Part shown: positions 44,654-53,497 of the stretch, piece by piece
Position numbering within the stretch: the stretch's first letter is position 1
How the letters are laid out: each line of letters opens with the position of its first letter
Source of the DNA: Aspidapion aeneum
Taxonomy: Eukaryota; Arthropoda; Insecta; Coleoptera; Brentidae
Assembly: GCA_963576565.1 (NCBI GenBank)
Contig: CAUYVT010000112.1
Location: forward strand, 1 to 64,000
Reading direction: 5' to 3'
DNA length: 64,000 bases
The notes under the pieces: generated by a model
Told to the model about the DNA's origin: nothing
Databases searched by the model: none
Seen by the model: only the letters and a program-made list of their open reading frames with translations
Position numbers and translations under genes: made by a program

Positions 44654-45494
44654 GTGGATCTGGTCTCCTCCTGCTACTCCGAATCGAGCCTGATCCTGAC
44701 CAACGGCACCGTCATCGACGCTGGCCACGTCACGCTGACGAAAACCACGAACGGTCACCTCAACGATCTGGCCTCCTGGATCGATAACTATTGTCGGGCA
44801 CATGATCTCGCGGAGAGCATCCCGACTATGGATGCCCGAACGTGGCAGCTGAGAACCCTCCAGTTCAGACGAACACTTGCTGGTTCATCGCACGCCAACC
44901 CGGCGGATTCATTGCCGTAGCAATTCAGTATCGCCACCAAGCCATCCAGATGTTCGAGGGCTACGCCGGCACATCCGACAGCGGTTTCCGCGCCGAAGTC
45001 GAGTCAGAGGAAGCACTCGCGCGAGGGGGGATCTGATGGCAATGATCGATACCCACGAACACACCGACGTCGTCGGACCCGCCGCCGACGAAGCCCGCCG
45101 ACGTCTGAGCGAGCTTAAGTCGAATATCCGATACCAAGGACAGGTAGTCACCGACCGGCGTCGTCACGGCCGCTTGATACGCCGATTCGACCCAGCAATC
45201 TATCCAGGCCGATACGCCACCTGCGTCTACGATCCAGACAAGGCACTGTGCACACGCGCACAGAACCTTTCGGGTCAGAACGCACCGACGCTCGGTGATT
45301 GTCGACCGCTCGAATGCCGCAACGTCGCCCTCACCCCAGGCAACCTCGACGAGTTGCGTAAGGAGCGCTCCGATATCGACCGCGAGCTCGAACGAACACC
45401 GTCGCTCCCTCCGCTGCTGCAGCATCGACTACGGCAACGGAGCGAGCAGATCGAACAGTTCGTCGACCGACACGATCCGAACTCAATGCCATGA
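44654..45494 (+). pseudogene. Tyrosine recombinase (transposon integrase), frameshifted
   Basis: The catalytic C-terminal region of a tyrosine-type site-specific recombinase is split over three frames. TWQLRTLQFRRTLA (to ~44875) carries the conserved Arg. WFIARQPGGFIAVAIQYRH, then FEGYAGTSDSGFRAEVESEE, is the second frame and stops at 45036. MAMIDTHEHTDVVGPAADEA to YATCVYDPDKALC is the third, from the ATG at 45036. It has at least two frameshifts (near 44873 and 45030), and the N-terminal domain was not found. The next gene is the small HTH partner usual in this transposon type. It is inactive as an integrase. Confidence 0.7.
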
Positions 45495-45916
45495 GTCAAC
45501 GCATCGACTCCCCGAGTGAGCAGGACGTCCGTCGAGTGATGACAGAGCACCTCGAAGACGCAGCAGCGGCCGGCGGCCGCGCCACTGTCATCGGCCTTGC
45601 CCGTCGACTGGGCCTGTCCAACGCAACCTTCTGGCGGCACTACCCTTCTGTCGCAGCTGAACTCAGAACCGTTGCCGCCGTCGGTCCCGTCGCGGTACGG
45701 CATGACGACCGGACCGGACTCCTGGCCGCCAACAAACGCTTGCAACGAGACAACGCGGCGCTGACTCAAGATCTCACCCTCGCCCTGTCCGTCATCCAGC
45801 GGCTGACACTCGACAACCACGCCCTGCGGAACGAACTGAAAGCAACTTCAGGGGTGACGTCCCTGCAATCACGCGTGAACTCCGCAGAGGCTGCCGTCGG
45901 CGCGCGCGGCCAGTAG
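45491..45916 (+). CDS. Small HTH/coiled-coil protein, partner of the recombinase
   Basis: This 141-aa protein has an HTH-like segment (ATVIGLARRLGLSNATFWRHYPSVAAEL) and a C-terminal coiled coil (LLAANKRLQRDNAALTQDL, LTLDNHALRNEL). It resembles the third protein of actinobacterial recombinase-type transposons (TnpC-like, DUF6262-like). The ATG overlaps the recombinase stop (ATGA). The gene itself is intact. It may bind the element's ends or regulate the recombinase, but its partner is broken. The gap 45917-46101 has no supported gene. Confidence 0.6.
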   Translation: MSQRIDSPSEQDVRRVMTEHLEDAAAAGGRATVIGLARRLGLSNATFWRHYPSVAAELRTVAAVGPVAVRHDDRTGLLAANKRLQRDNAALTQDLTLALSVIQRLTLDNHALRNELKATSGVTSLQSRVNSAEAAVGARGQ

Positions 45917-46101
45917 ACCGCGGACACGACCAATCGGTGAAGCAAGTATCCTGCCGCATTTCGGACGTTGTGCTTCTCATGGTGGTTGACGCCGATCAGA
46001 CGGCATGGTTTGCTTTTGGTGTTCCACACATGATGCCGCAGCATTCCTGCCCGTCCGGGGATGTAGGCACCTGATTCCGACAGGGCGACCGTGAGGCCGT
46101 C

Positions 46102-47343
46102 ATGTCGTTTTCTGTTCGTACCCGTCGATCGACGGTGGCGTTGTGGATAGTCTTCTTTGTCAATGGTGCCGTTTTGGCCAGCTGGGCCCCGCGCATCCCG
46201 CAAGTCAAGTCCGAACTGTCGCTCACCGACGGACAGATGGGCTGGGCACTGCTCGGGGTGGCCGCCGGATCGATGCCCGCGCTCATCGGCACCGCCCGCA
46301 TGTTGCGGTCTGTGTCGGCGCGGTCGGTGTGCATTACTTCCTCCGTTGCCTTCGCCGGCGCGTTCCCCCTGATTGCCCTCGCATCGAACGGATGGCTTCT
46401 GGGTCTCGCGTTGGCCGTCCTGGGGGCGGCTAGTGGGTGCCTCGACGTCGCGATGAACACAGCGGCAATCGACTATCAGAACTTTGCTGGGGCGCGGATC
46501 CTTTCGCGTCTGCATGGCGGTTACAGCTTGGGTGTCCTTGCTGGCGCATCGTCCGGAGCTCTGGCCTCGAAGTTCGACTTCACAGTGCTCGAACACTTCT
46601 CGGCTGTCAGCGTCGGCTTGTTGCTGTTGGCACTTACGGCGTCGGCCTCCCTACCGAGAGTGACTCGCCCGCCCGCGCCGAATCCGACTGCGACACTGGG
46701 GAATAGCACCGGGGTCGAATACCTTCACTCTTCTCCGAACACCCGGTTTGCGCACGTGCTCGCGATCCCCGCTGCCGTGGGAGCAATGGCTGTTGCAGCA
46801 TTACTGGTCGAGGGCATGGTCACCGATTGGTCCGCGCTACTGGTTTCTCGCGACTTCAGCGGCGGCGCAACGGTCGGCGCGACGGCGGTCGTGGTGTTCA
46901 GCTGCGCGATGTTCCTCTCCCGCTCGTTCGGCGACCTGATCATCGACCGGCTCGGGCCGCGAAGGACGCTCGTATCCGCGGCCGTAGTGGTGACCTCGGC
47001 GACGCTTGTGGGATTGCTCCTTCAGCACAGCCTGTGGGGCGTGGTGATAGCGATGGCGTTCATCGGACTTGCTCTCGGCCCTGTGTTTCCACTGCTCATT
47101 ACCGAAGCAGGACATCGCAGTCATGCGGGCGTGGCAGTTGCCACAGCTCGCGTCAGTGCAGTCGGTTACGGCGCGTATCTCGCAGGCCCCCCGCTCGTGG
47201 GCTTCCTTGCCGACCACACGGGCTTGACGAGCGCCTTCGTCATGGTGGCCTGTACATGTTCCATCGTCCTCGCCTACACGTCGAAATCACTGCAAGACAC
47301 ACCATCTCGCACCGTATCAACCACCCAGTTCGCTGAGAGGTAG
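46102..47343 (+). CDS. MFS transporter (YbjJ-like)
   Basis: This is a 413-aa major facilitator protein with ~12 membrane segments. It starts ALWIVFFVNGAVLASWAPRIPQVKSEL, typical of the YbjJ/fucose-permease-like branch, with GCLDVAMNTAAIDYQ in segment 5. The substrate is unknown; sugars or small organic molecules are possible. It is followed after 2 bp by a trehalose-synthase fragment, hinting at a former sugar-related operon. It is the only intact gene among several relics. Confidence 0.85.
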   Translation: MSFSVRTRRSTVALWIVFFVNGAVLASWAPRIPQVKSELSLTDGQMGWALLGVAAGSMPALIGTARMLRSVSARSVCITSSVAFAGAFPLIALASNGWLLGLALAVLGAASGCLDVAMNTAAIDYQNFAGARILSRLHGGYSLGVLAGASSGALASKFDFTVLEHFSAVSVGLLLLALTASASLPRVTRPPAPNPTATLGNSTGVEYLHSSPNTRFAHVLAIPAAVGAMAVAALLVEGMVTDWSALLVSRDFSGGATVGATAVVVFSCAMFLSRSFGDLIIDRLGPRRTLVSAAVVVTSATLVGLLLQHSLWGVVIAMAFIGLALGPVFPLLITEAGHRSHAGVAVATARVSAVGYGAYLAGPPLVGFLADHTGLTSAFVMVACTCSIVLAYTSKSLQDTPSRTVSTTQFAER

Positions 47344-47345
47344 TC

Positions 47346-47801
47346 ATGCAGCACGTGACCGAAGTCCACGTCGAGCCATACGAGCCGTCATCCCTGAAAT
47401 TGGAAATACCGCCGGGACGATGGGATTCGCTGCTCGAGACGGCCCAGAATTTCCCTCCCGGAGGGACGCTCTGGCACATCAATTCCACGTCCGCCGGAGG
47501 GGGTGTAGCCGAAATGCTCCATCCGATGATCGGGTTGGCGAAATCCGTGGGAATCGCGACCCGATGGCTGGTGATCGACGGTCCAGCTGAATTCTTCGAC
47601 GTCACCAAACGTATCGACAACGGCGTTTCCGGTATCGAAGGTGACGGCGGGCCGCTCGATGAGGCGGAAGTGGCCCTTTACGAGAACGTTTCAGAGCACA
47701 TCGCGGCCGAGCTGTCGGAGTACATCCAGTCCGGCGACCGCGTCGTTCTGCACGCGCACGGGGTCGAGACGGTTCCGGGCAACAGAAATTCGATCGAATG
47801 A
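47346..47801 (+). pseudogene. Trehalose synthase (TreT-type GT4), N-terminal fragment
   Basis: The 151-residue frame matches the start of TreT-like glycosyltransferases: GGTLWHINSTSAGGGVAEML, then ATRWLVIDGPAEFFDVTKRI, then DRVVLHAHG. The complete enzymes are ~400 aa and join glucose to NDP-glucose to form trehalose. Here the frame ends at 47801 with no recognisable glycosyltransferase continuation, so it is 3'-truncated. Confidence 0.6.
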
Positions 47802-47882
47802 CTGGACGAGCTGGACAGGATGCGCGGTGCGCTGACAGATCTCCGGCTTCGGTCGTGCACCCTCGGCAGTCAGCGTGGTTGA

Positions 47883-48176
47883 TCAGTCGTCCGTGTATAG
47901 CGCTTTTGGCGCGTTTCTCATGTCGACCCAGGAATCGAACAGTTCACCGTCGATCGCCTGAAGGATGTCCAGAGCCGCGTCAACGCGACCGTCTATCCAC
48001 TGGAGCGTCGCTTCGTTGGGCGGGTTCTCTTCTCTTGCTCTCTGCCACAGAGCGATCGCTCTGGGCATCAAGCCGGTGTCGATGAAGTCGCGGATCTTCT
48101 CGACGGTGATGTCAGGGTTTGATTGCCATACGTCGCAAGCTACACAGACGAGTCCCGCAGTCGACCGATCATGCAC
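47883..48176 (-). CDS. Small protein, last gene of the six-gene regulatory chain
   Basis: This is an unrecognised 97-aa acidic protein (MHDRSTAGLVCVACDVWQSN, KIRDFIDTGLMPRAIALWQRA, DILQAIDGELFDSWVDM). Its GTG start overlaps the MerR stop by 8 bp, so it is translated with that chain. CVAC near the N terminus could be a redox or metal site, which is speculative. It ends the leftward operon that starts with the VapB-like gene. Confidence 0.5.
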   Translation of the reverse strand: MHDRSTAGLVCVACDVWQSNPDITVEKIRDFIDTGLMPRAIALWQRAREENPPNEATLQWIDGRVDAALDILQAIDGELFDSWVDMRNAPKALYTDD

Positions 48177-48789
48177 TGCGGCGAGCTGCGAACTCGTCCA
48201 CGATCAGGGCATCGCTCGCCGAGCCCTGTTCCGCAACAGACGGTCTGATCGAAGGTAGACCGACGACGGCGGCGGCGATGTCGGTGGTGGTGTGGCCGAT
48301 GGCGATCCCGAACACGCCTTGCCCGCCGCGCAACAGGTCGATGATCTGATCGTCGGTGGTGCACTCGTATACCGAGGCTCCGTCGCACACCAGGGTGACC
48401 GCGGCGAGATCGTCGACGCCGCGGCCTCGGAGGCATTCGACCGCTACGCGGACGTTCTGCAGGCTCACTCCTGCATCGAGCAGTCGTTTGATCACCCGCA
48501 CCGCGACGATGTCGGTGAACGAGTAGAGCCTTTGGGATCCGGATCCGGCCGCGTCGCGGATCGAGGGCTCGACCAGTGCGGTGCGTGCCCAGTAGTCGAG
48601 CTGGCGATAAGTCACACCGGTTGCCTGCTGGACAGCCGGCGCGCGGTATCCACAGCCCAGATCGATCAGCGAGGACCGTACCGGGATGCCGGTGAACGCC
48701 TCCGGCATCCAGTCGTCGAACGAGGCCTGCCCCACCTCACCGTTGTCCACCAGCGCTCCCTCATCTTCCCGCGTAAGTCGTCTCAGCAC
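48169..48789 (-). CDS. MerR-family transcriptional regulator
   Basis: This is a 206-aa regulator. The winged HTH (residues ~50-120) reads YRAPAVQQATGVTYRQLDYWARTALVEPS and RLYSFTDIVAVRVIKRLLDAGVSLQNVR, the MerR pattern in which Tyr-Trp-Ala precedes the wing. A region resembling Rv1828-type regulators (LVCDGASVYECTTDDQIIDLLRGGQGVFGIA) follows in place of a metal-binding tail. Its start overlaps the preceding TetR gene by 29 bp. Known relatives act on their own genes and on cell-division or growth functions; the target here is unknown. Confidence 0.8.
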   Translation of the reverse strand: MLRRLTREDEGALVDNGEVGQASFDDWMPEAFTGIPVRSSLIDLGCGYRAPAVQQATGVTYRQLDYWARTALVEPSIRDAAGSGSQRLYSFTDIVAVRVIKRLLDAGVSLQNVRVAVECLRGRGVDDLAAVTLVCDGASVYECTTDDQIIDLLRGGQGVFGIAIGHTTTDIAAAVVGLPSIRPSVAEQGSASDALIVDEFAARRSA

Positions 48790-49438
48790 CGGTCGGACCG
48801 CTCCGGTGTCGATCAGTGTCCCCCACCGGTGCCGTCATCCGCCACTCGCGCGATCGCTGCGATACCGCCGCGGTGAGCACGATGTCGAGAGACTCGCTGT
48901 ATCGGCTCGAGATCGACTCGGTGCCTCCGATCGGCACGATGCGGGCAAGGTAGCGTTGCCCCGCCAGAATCGTCGCCAGGGTGCTCGCAAACCTATTGGC
49001 AGTGAAACCGCTTATGAGGAAACCTGATTCGGCCAGTCTTGCTGCATGTCCGGCAACGGTGTCAACCCATCCCTTCGTCGGATACCGATCGACGAAGTCC
49101 GGTTCCAGGGTGAGTCTGGACGCGGCTTGGACCCTTAGGTTGTGCTCGTAGAGGTCGGCGGCATCGTCGACTATCTGCGCGATCGCCTCGATGGGGTGCA
49201 CGTCGCCAGTGGTCGGCCGGCGTTGCCCGACTTCCGAGTACGCCTGTTCTGCGGCGTCGAGGACCGCCACGGCCAGTGCTCGTTTGGATGCGAAGTAAAA
49301 GTACATCGCGCCTTTGGTGCATGCGGCGACGTCGAGCATGCGGTTGACCGAGCCGCCCGCGTACCCGTGCTGGGTGAATTCTGTTGCGGCTGCGTCGACG
49401 AGTCCGGCGCGTGTGTCCAGTGCCCGTTGCTGGGTCAT
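48761..49438 (-). CDS. Second gamma-butyrolactone-receptor-like TetR regulator
   Basis: This is a 225-aa protein starting MTQQRALDTRAGLVDAAATEF. Its HTH is GGSVNRMLDVAACTKGAMYFYFASKRALAVAVLDAAEQAY, the hallmark of the ArpA/ScbR subfamily. The ligand domain (DLYEHNLRVQAASRLTLE, SGFTANRFASTLATILAG) is also of that type. The frame is open upstream of 49438, but the ATG there overlaps the WhiB-like stop (ATGA) and starts the homology. It is a second butyrolactone-type sensor in one window, on a different operon from the biosynthetic cluster, so cross-talk is possible. Confidence 0.82.
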   Translation of the reverse strand: MTQQRALDTRAGLVDAAATEFTQHGYAGGSVNRMLDVAACTKGAMYFYFASKRALAVAVLDAAEQAYSEVGQRRPTTGDVHPIEAIAQIVDDAADLYEHNLRVQAASRLTLEPDFVDRYPTKGWVDTVAGHAARLAESGFLISGFTANRFASTLATILAGQRYLARIVPIGGTESISSRYSESLDIVLTAAVSQRSREWRMTAPVGDTDRHRSGPTGAETTYAGR

Positions 49439-49914
49439 CGATGTCCCCCGTTGTATCGCCGTGGGCGTGGTGTCCAGCGCCCGGTGTGTCCGTCGTAGAC
49501 CCGTCCGTCGATGTCGGCGGTGCGGGTGTCGCGCTCGCTGCGTGAACCCACCTTGTGTCCTGGCCGGTCCAGGTCGAGGACGTCGCCGTTGTGGCCGTAC
49601 GCGCGACCTGCCCACACCATCGAACGGGGCTTCACTGCGCCGGAGGCAACGACGTCCTTGCACAGGGCGTACAGCGGGCAGCTGTGCACGCATGCGCGCG
49701 CAGAACGACGAAGCTCGTCTGGGTTGGCGGAGTCGATATCCCACGCCGTCGGCTCGCGCCGGCACACCGGCTCGCTCTCGCCGTCGCTGCTGTCGAACGC
49801 CGTACTCATGCGGCCCGATAGTAGTACGCACGGCTCACGAACTGGGTTGTCTCGTTCCTCGGGCGGCGTGCAGGGCGCGGCCACGGACTCGATTCTGTTG
49901 CTGGACAGAGTCAT
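49435..49914 (-). CDS. WhiB-like iron-sulfur regulator
   Basis: This is an actinobacterial Wbl protein that should bind a [4Fe-4S] cluster and act with a sigma factor. The four cysteines are C51 (CRREPTAWD), C75, C79 (C-x3-C) and C85 (x5), and the turn motif VWAGR is near residue 100. The C-terminal half is long and basic (RPRRYNGG), suitable for DNA contact. The ATG at 49914 overlaps the PIN-domain stop (ATGA), giving 159 aa; an internal ATG at 49809 would give a more typical 124 aa. A Wbl gene inside a toxin-antitoxin chain is unusual. Confidence 0.8.
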   Translation of the reverse strand: MTLSSNRIESVAAPCTPPEERDNPVREPCVLLSGRMSTAFDSSDGESEPVCRREPTAWDIDSANPDELRRSARACVHSCPLYALCKDVVASGAVKPRSMVWAGRAYGHNGDVLDLDRPGHKVGSRSERDTRTADIDGRVYDGHTGRWTPRPRRYNGGHR

Positions 49915-50393
49915 CGGGCGACAGCGTTCTTGACGAACCGGCCAGGCCGCATGATGAGTCGGCCATGCCAGGTGGGTCCGAGATCGAGTAGGTCACTGTC
50001 GGAGGTGACGATGATCAGGGCGTCGACGGCCGGGTCCGTGGCCAGGGAGATGATGAGGTTGTCTTCGTAGTCCTCGACGCCATGGTCGCGGCCGACGGGT
50101 TCGATGACGGCCCCGCCGGAGAACTCGCACATCTCGACAATCGATTCGACGAATGCCGAGACCGTTTCCTCACGTTGGCCGACCTCACGCATCACCCGTG
50201 CGATGTTCTTGAGCACGTGCGGTGAGGTGAAGAGGCGAAACCGGGAGCCGAACGCAAGCGAGATCGCGTCGGCCGCGGTATTGCCGGTAGTGGGCGGCAC
50301 ATCGGGTAGCAGCGGCCAACTTCCGTCGTGGCCGAGGATGTAGTCGAGATAGACGTTGATATCGAAGACGACCGCGGTGGACGGATCGATCAC
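49911..50393 (-). CDS. vapC: PIN-domain toxin (VapC-like)
   Basis: This is a 160-aa PIN-domain protein, the ribonuclease component of a VapBC-type toxin-antitoxin pair. The acidic metal site is represented by D11 (VVFDINVYLD), the E110/D111 pair (EDYEDNLIIS) and D132/D134 (TSDSDLLDLG). The ATG overlaps the antitoxin stop by 4 bp, and its own stop overlaps the WhiB-like ATG. On a plasmid such pairs often stabilise the replicon; RNA substrate and activity are unknown. The frame is intact. Confidence 0.85.
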   Translation of the reverse strand: MIDPSTAVVFDINVYLDYILGHDGSWPLLPDVPPTTGNTAADAISLAFGSRFRLFTSPHVLKNIARVMREVGQREETVSAFVESIVEMCEFSGGAVIEPVGRDHGVEDYEDNLIISLATDPAVDALIIVTSDSDLLDLGPTWHGRLIMRPGRFVKNAVAR

Positions 50394-50638
50394 TGGGCGG
50401 TGTCGCCCTGACCGATCAACGCGAGCACCTCGCCCGACGAGTAACGCCGGCCCCCACGCTCGGCGCGGGCGGTCTCTCGCACGGCGTGAAGTCGTTCGAG
50501 CCGTAGTCGGCCCTGGTAGTCGCGTACCGCCAGGCGCAAGAATTCGCTGCGGTTACCGTGGCCGAAATGGTCGACGACCTCGTCCAACGCTGGTCGCAGA
50601 TCGTCTGCGATCGCGATACCGACCGTCCTGGCAGCCAT
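50390..50638 (-). CDS. vapB: RHH-type antitoxin (VapB-like)
   Basis: This is an 82-aa antitoxin with an N-terminal ribbon-helix-helix domain (RTVGIAIADDLRPALDEVVDHFGHGNRSEFLRLAVRDY) and a C-terminal toxin-binding tail (YSSGEVLALIGQGDT). A strong AGGAGG precedes the ATG at 50638. The open frame continues far upstream into IS-derived DNA, but nothing there is homologous. It heads a leftward chain of six overlapping genes and probably represses it through the palindrome at 50655-50664. Confidence 0.85.
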   Translation of the reverse strand: MAARTVGIAIADDLRPALDEVVDHFGHGNRSEFLRLAVRDYQGRLRLERLHAVRETARAERGGRRYSSGEVLALIGQGDTAQ

Positions 50639-50654
50639 GTCGACCTCCTGTTGC

Positions 50655-50664
50655 TTATGCATAA
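50655..50664. promoter_or_regulatory. Palindrome upstream of the toxin-antitoxin chain
   Basis: TTATGCATAA is a perfect 10-bp palindrome, 17 bp upstream of the antitoxin ATG in an AT-rich promoter-like stretch (TCAATAATCGTAAG). Ribbon-helix-helix antitoxins commonly bind such sites to control their own operon. Confidence 0.5.
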
Positions 50665-50865
50665 TCAATAATCGTAAGTGTAGCGCTGTTGCGTTTTCGC
50701 TGCATCCAGGGGCCGCATGTGCACTGTGCCGATGCGCAAGCGCGTTGGCCGAATACAGCGGATCGCGTGCACCGATCAAACGATGGCTTTCTATCGGCTC
50801 ACCGACGATGGCCAGCCCTTCGGCGTGGAACATGATGCCGGCGATCGATCCGACTGCGAGTTCAA

Positions 50866-51105
50866 GGACGAACCGTGTCGAGAGGTCATCGACTTCTCCA
50901 AGTCGATCAGCGGAGTCGCCAAGGCCTACAACGTCGGTGACGACAGTCTGCGCCTTTGGTTGGTGAAGTACCGTGCCACCCACGGCGGCGGCCCGGACAC
51001 CGAACTCGCCCTTACCGAACGAGCATGCCTCGCCCAGCTCGAACGTGAGAATCGAGAACTTCGAGCCGAGGCAGCCTTCCTGAAAAAGCAGCCTCGCGCC
51101 TTGCA
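50866..51105 (+). mobile_element. IS3-type transposase OrfA remnant
   Basis: The frame reads FKDEPCREVIDFSKSISGVAKAYNV, SLRLWLVKYRATHGG, then the coiled coil LERENRELRAEAAFLKK, the HTH and zipper of IS3-family OrfA. The OrfB region that should follow is replaced by the opposite-strand IS256 fragment. The N-terminal extension (from 50717) is unrelated. Confidence 0.7.
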
Positions 51106-51189
51106 CGCGAGCCACGGGTGGGTGGTCGTGTTTTCTCCTATGGGTAGTCCGATCACGGCTTTCGGGCTGCTCGTTCAGGTTGGCCGTGG

Positions 51190-51755
51190 GGATGGACAGT
51201 TGGAAGCATTGAAAGCCAGAACTTCTCGCCTTCGCCGGCCCAGACCCCGAGAATGTCGCGTTCACCGTTGACGGTGACACCGATCGCGACATGAATCGGC
51301 CGGTTCGCGGGCCTGCCTGTCTCGGACTTTCACGTGCACGGCGTCGATGAAGATCACCGGGTACACCCGCTCGAGTAGTCGGTTCTGCCACTCGGTCATC
51401 GCCCCGACAACCTTGTCGGTGATGCGGGAAATGGCGTCCTTCGATACCGTCACGCCTGGGGCACCTCCCGCTCGCGGGGGGAAAGATATCGGCGAAGTGC
51501 GCGGACACCTCGCCGGTCGTCAAACCCCATTCCCGTCAAGGACAATACGATTTCGTCGATACCTGTCAGGCGTCGTTGCCGCTTCTTGACTATCTGCGGC
51601 GCGAACGAGGACTCGGTGTCACGGGGAACGTCGATCTCCACCGGTCCGATCTCGGTGAGCACCGTCTTCGAGCGGGTCCCGTTTCGGGAGTTGCCGCTGC
51701 CTCAGCCTGCGGCATCGTGCTTGTCGTAGCCGAGGTGCTCTGTCATTTCCGCGCG
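51190..51755 (-). mobile_element. IS256-family transposase remnant
   Basis: Pieces of one IS256/mutator transposase appear in order on the minus strand in several frames: TEHLGYDKHDAAG, VLTEIGPVEIDVPRDTESSF, QIVKKRQRRLTGIDEIVLSL, MTTGEVSAHFADI, SKDAISRITDKVVGAMTEWQ and VYPVIFIDAVHVKVRD, then GVTVNGERDILGVWAGEGEKFWL. In-frame stops and frameshifts separate them and the C-terminal third is missing, so it is inactive. Confidence 0.8.
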
Positions 51756-51800
51756 GCCGACAGTGGGGCCGCACGGGCCTGAGGGTGGGTGGCGCTTTGA

Positions 51801-52637
51801 TCAGGGGGTGGAAGTATAGGTGTTGATGGTTGTGGTGGTGGCGCAGAATCCAGGCGAGATGATGGCGGCGGTAAGGGCTTTCGTGATCGTGTTGTAGTCA
51901 ATGCCCTCCGACTCGAAGCCGCTCGATCCGCACGCACTGACGCGGCGCGGGACGAACACCGGGCGGGTGGTGGCCGAATTTGTACCGGCCTGCACCGGTC
52001 GTGTCATGTCAATTGCTGCGATGCTGTTGTTGGCGTCATCGGTGGTGCAGAGCAATTGGGTTGCGGTGCGGAAGTCGCACCCTTGGATTCGGTAAAGCGG
52101 CGGAGACAGTTCGATCGTGCCGATGAGAGGTAGCGCGGTGTTCGAGGGTGCCGCGCCGGGGTGCGCGAACACGAGCAGCCTGGTGACGGTGTCCCACTCG
52201 CCGGAGACGAGATACTTGAAGTCCGGGCTGACGGTGACGAATGAGTTGTTGAACTTTTCTCCGGAGGCGAGGGGATGCGGGTAACGGTCGACGCGCCCAC
52301 CCGCCCGGGTGATGGTGAACATTTTCGAGGTTCGGTCAGAGCGTTCCCAGGAATCGACGATCTCCCCGTTCGGAGTGATGTCGTGATCGCCCAGGTGGTC
52401 CCACCCTTCTGACTGCATGGCACCGGATATGTTGTTCGAACCGCGGAGGGAGACGGTTCCGTTCGGATAGGTTGCGACGCCGGCGTTCGCGGCGAAGGAA
52501 CTTTGGGTGTTCGAGTTGCTGACCGTCCACGTCTCGGCGTGCGCTGTGGGTGCGAACACCGTGAGAAACGTCGCTGCCGCTGCCGTCGTGATCGCCGCCC
52601 ACCGCATTGAGGCGGTGGCCCATCGTTTTTGTGTCAT
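51801..52637 (-). CDS. Secreted hypothetical protein, beta-propeller-like
   Basis: This is a 278-aa exported protein with a signal peptide ending ATFLTVFAPTAHA-ETW. The mature part contains repeated blade-like segments (GWDHLGDHDITPNGEIVDSW, FVTVSPDFKYLVSGEWDTVT, QGCDFRTATQLLCTTDDANN), which suggest a WD/quinoprotein-like propeller without enzymatic residues. Four Cys could form disulfides. No function can be assigned. It stands alone between the IS256 and IS21 remnants. Confidence 0.7.
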   Translation of the reverse strand: MTQKRWATASMRWAAITTAAAATFLTVFAPTAHAETWTVSNSNTQSSFAANAGVATYPNGTVSLRGSNNISGAMQSEGWDHLGDHDITPNGEIVDSWERSDRTSKMFTITRAGGRVDRYPHPLASGEKFNNSFVTVSPDFKYLVSGEWDTVTRLLVFAHPGAAPSNTALPLIGTIELSPPLYRIQGCDFRTATQLLCTTDDANNSIAAIDMTRPVQAGTNSATTRPVFVPRRVSACGSSGFESEGIDYNTITKALTAAIISPGFCATTTTINTYTSTP

Positions 52638-52959
52638 CGTCTGTCCTTAAGTATTGGGTACAGAAGAGCCAGGCTGTTCTTGCCGAGCGCCGTCCGCTTG
52701 TCGACTGGATCTGTATCTAGGCAGCACGACAGTTGTCTGTTCGCATTTAGCGTCGATGAATACCGCAGGGCGTCGGGCAGTCCAGGAACCCAACACCTCG
52801 GTGCGCGACCGTGGGTTGAGCAGTGATGGTCAGGTCTTCGACGCCCCGCCAAACAGTGCCGACTTGATGAATTGGTGACTTAGTGCAAATTTGAGCGGGT
52901 GAGACCCACCAAAGAGTCGGACCATCTCGCCGCGGTGTGAAATCGGTTAATCGCCGCCT

Positions 52960-53497
52960 TAGCGGGGTGAGCCGGCAGGCATCGAACGTGCCGGCACCAT
53001 CGGATCCCACCCGATTCGAGGACCGCTCGGTCCGAGATTTCGGTTCGCTGTTCGTCGAGCGCAACGCCGGTCGGAGAGCGCGCCGAGGAGGTCTACGAAG
53101 CTTGCGAGGCCGGTGATCATGGGAGCTTCCGTCATGGTCGCGGCCGGAGTGCCCGCAGCGGGCGACTTGGTGTCCGAGTGCCTGTGCGACATAGTTTTTC
53201 CCTACACCGGCCGGTACGTAAAGGAAGACCGACTCGCCCGCGTCGAGCCACCGAATAGAAGCGAGGTCGCCGAGCATCGCAGTGGGCAGTCTCGGGCTGA
53301 AGGCGAAATCGAAGGTGTTGGCCTGCTCGAAACTTCGCCCGGCGCACTCATCTGGTCAGGGCTGCTCACTCACGGCGGGCGATATCGTCTTCGCAAAGCA
53401 CCTGCAGGAACTCAAGGTGCCCGAGTTGACCATCGCGGGTTTGAGCGAGCCTGGCGTCGAGGGTGTCGAGCATCCCAGTGAGTTTGAGTGTTTTCAT
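52960..53497 (-). mobile_element. IS21-family IstB remnant
   Basis: From the ATG at 53497 the minus strand reads MKTLKLTGMLDTLDARLAQT and GHLEFLQVLCEDDIARRE. After frameshifts it continues TAMLGDLASIRWLDAGESVF and the damaged Walker A PAGVGKNYVAQALGHQ, where family members have GVGKTHVA-type sequence. Later segments are scrambled. It is an inactive helper-ATPase relic, distinct from the IstB fragment at 27678. The stretch 52638-52959 has no supported gene. Confidence 0.75.

Noticed and set aside
45766..46596. Long minus-strand frame with a possible cupin-like stretch (AGMLRHHVWNTKSKPCRLIGV)
   Set aside because: Most of it is a shadow of the MFS gene; the remaining ~60 codons are too short and weak to call a cupin relic.
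49439..49831. N-terminal extension of the second butyrolactone-receptor-like TetR
   Set aside because: It runs antiparallel-free through the WhiB-like gene in another frame and has no homology; the ATGA overlap at 49438 marks the start.
50639..51523. Upstream extension of the antitoxin frame
   Set aside because: It crosses IS3 and IS256 debris; the AGGAGG-preceded ATG at 50638 starts the ribbon-helix-helix domain.
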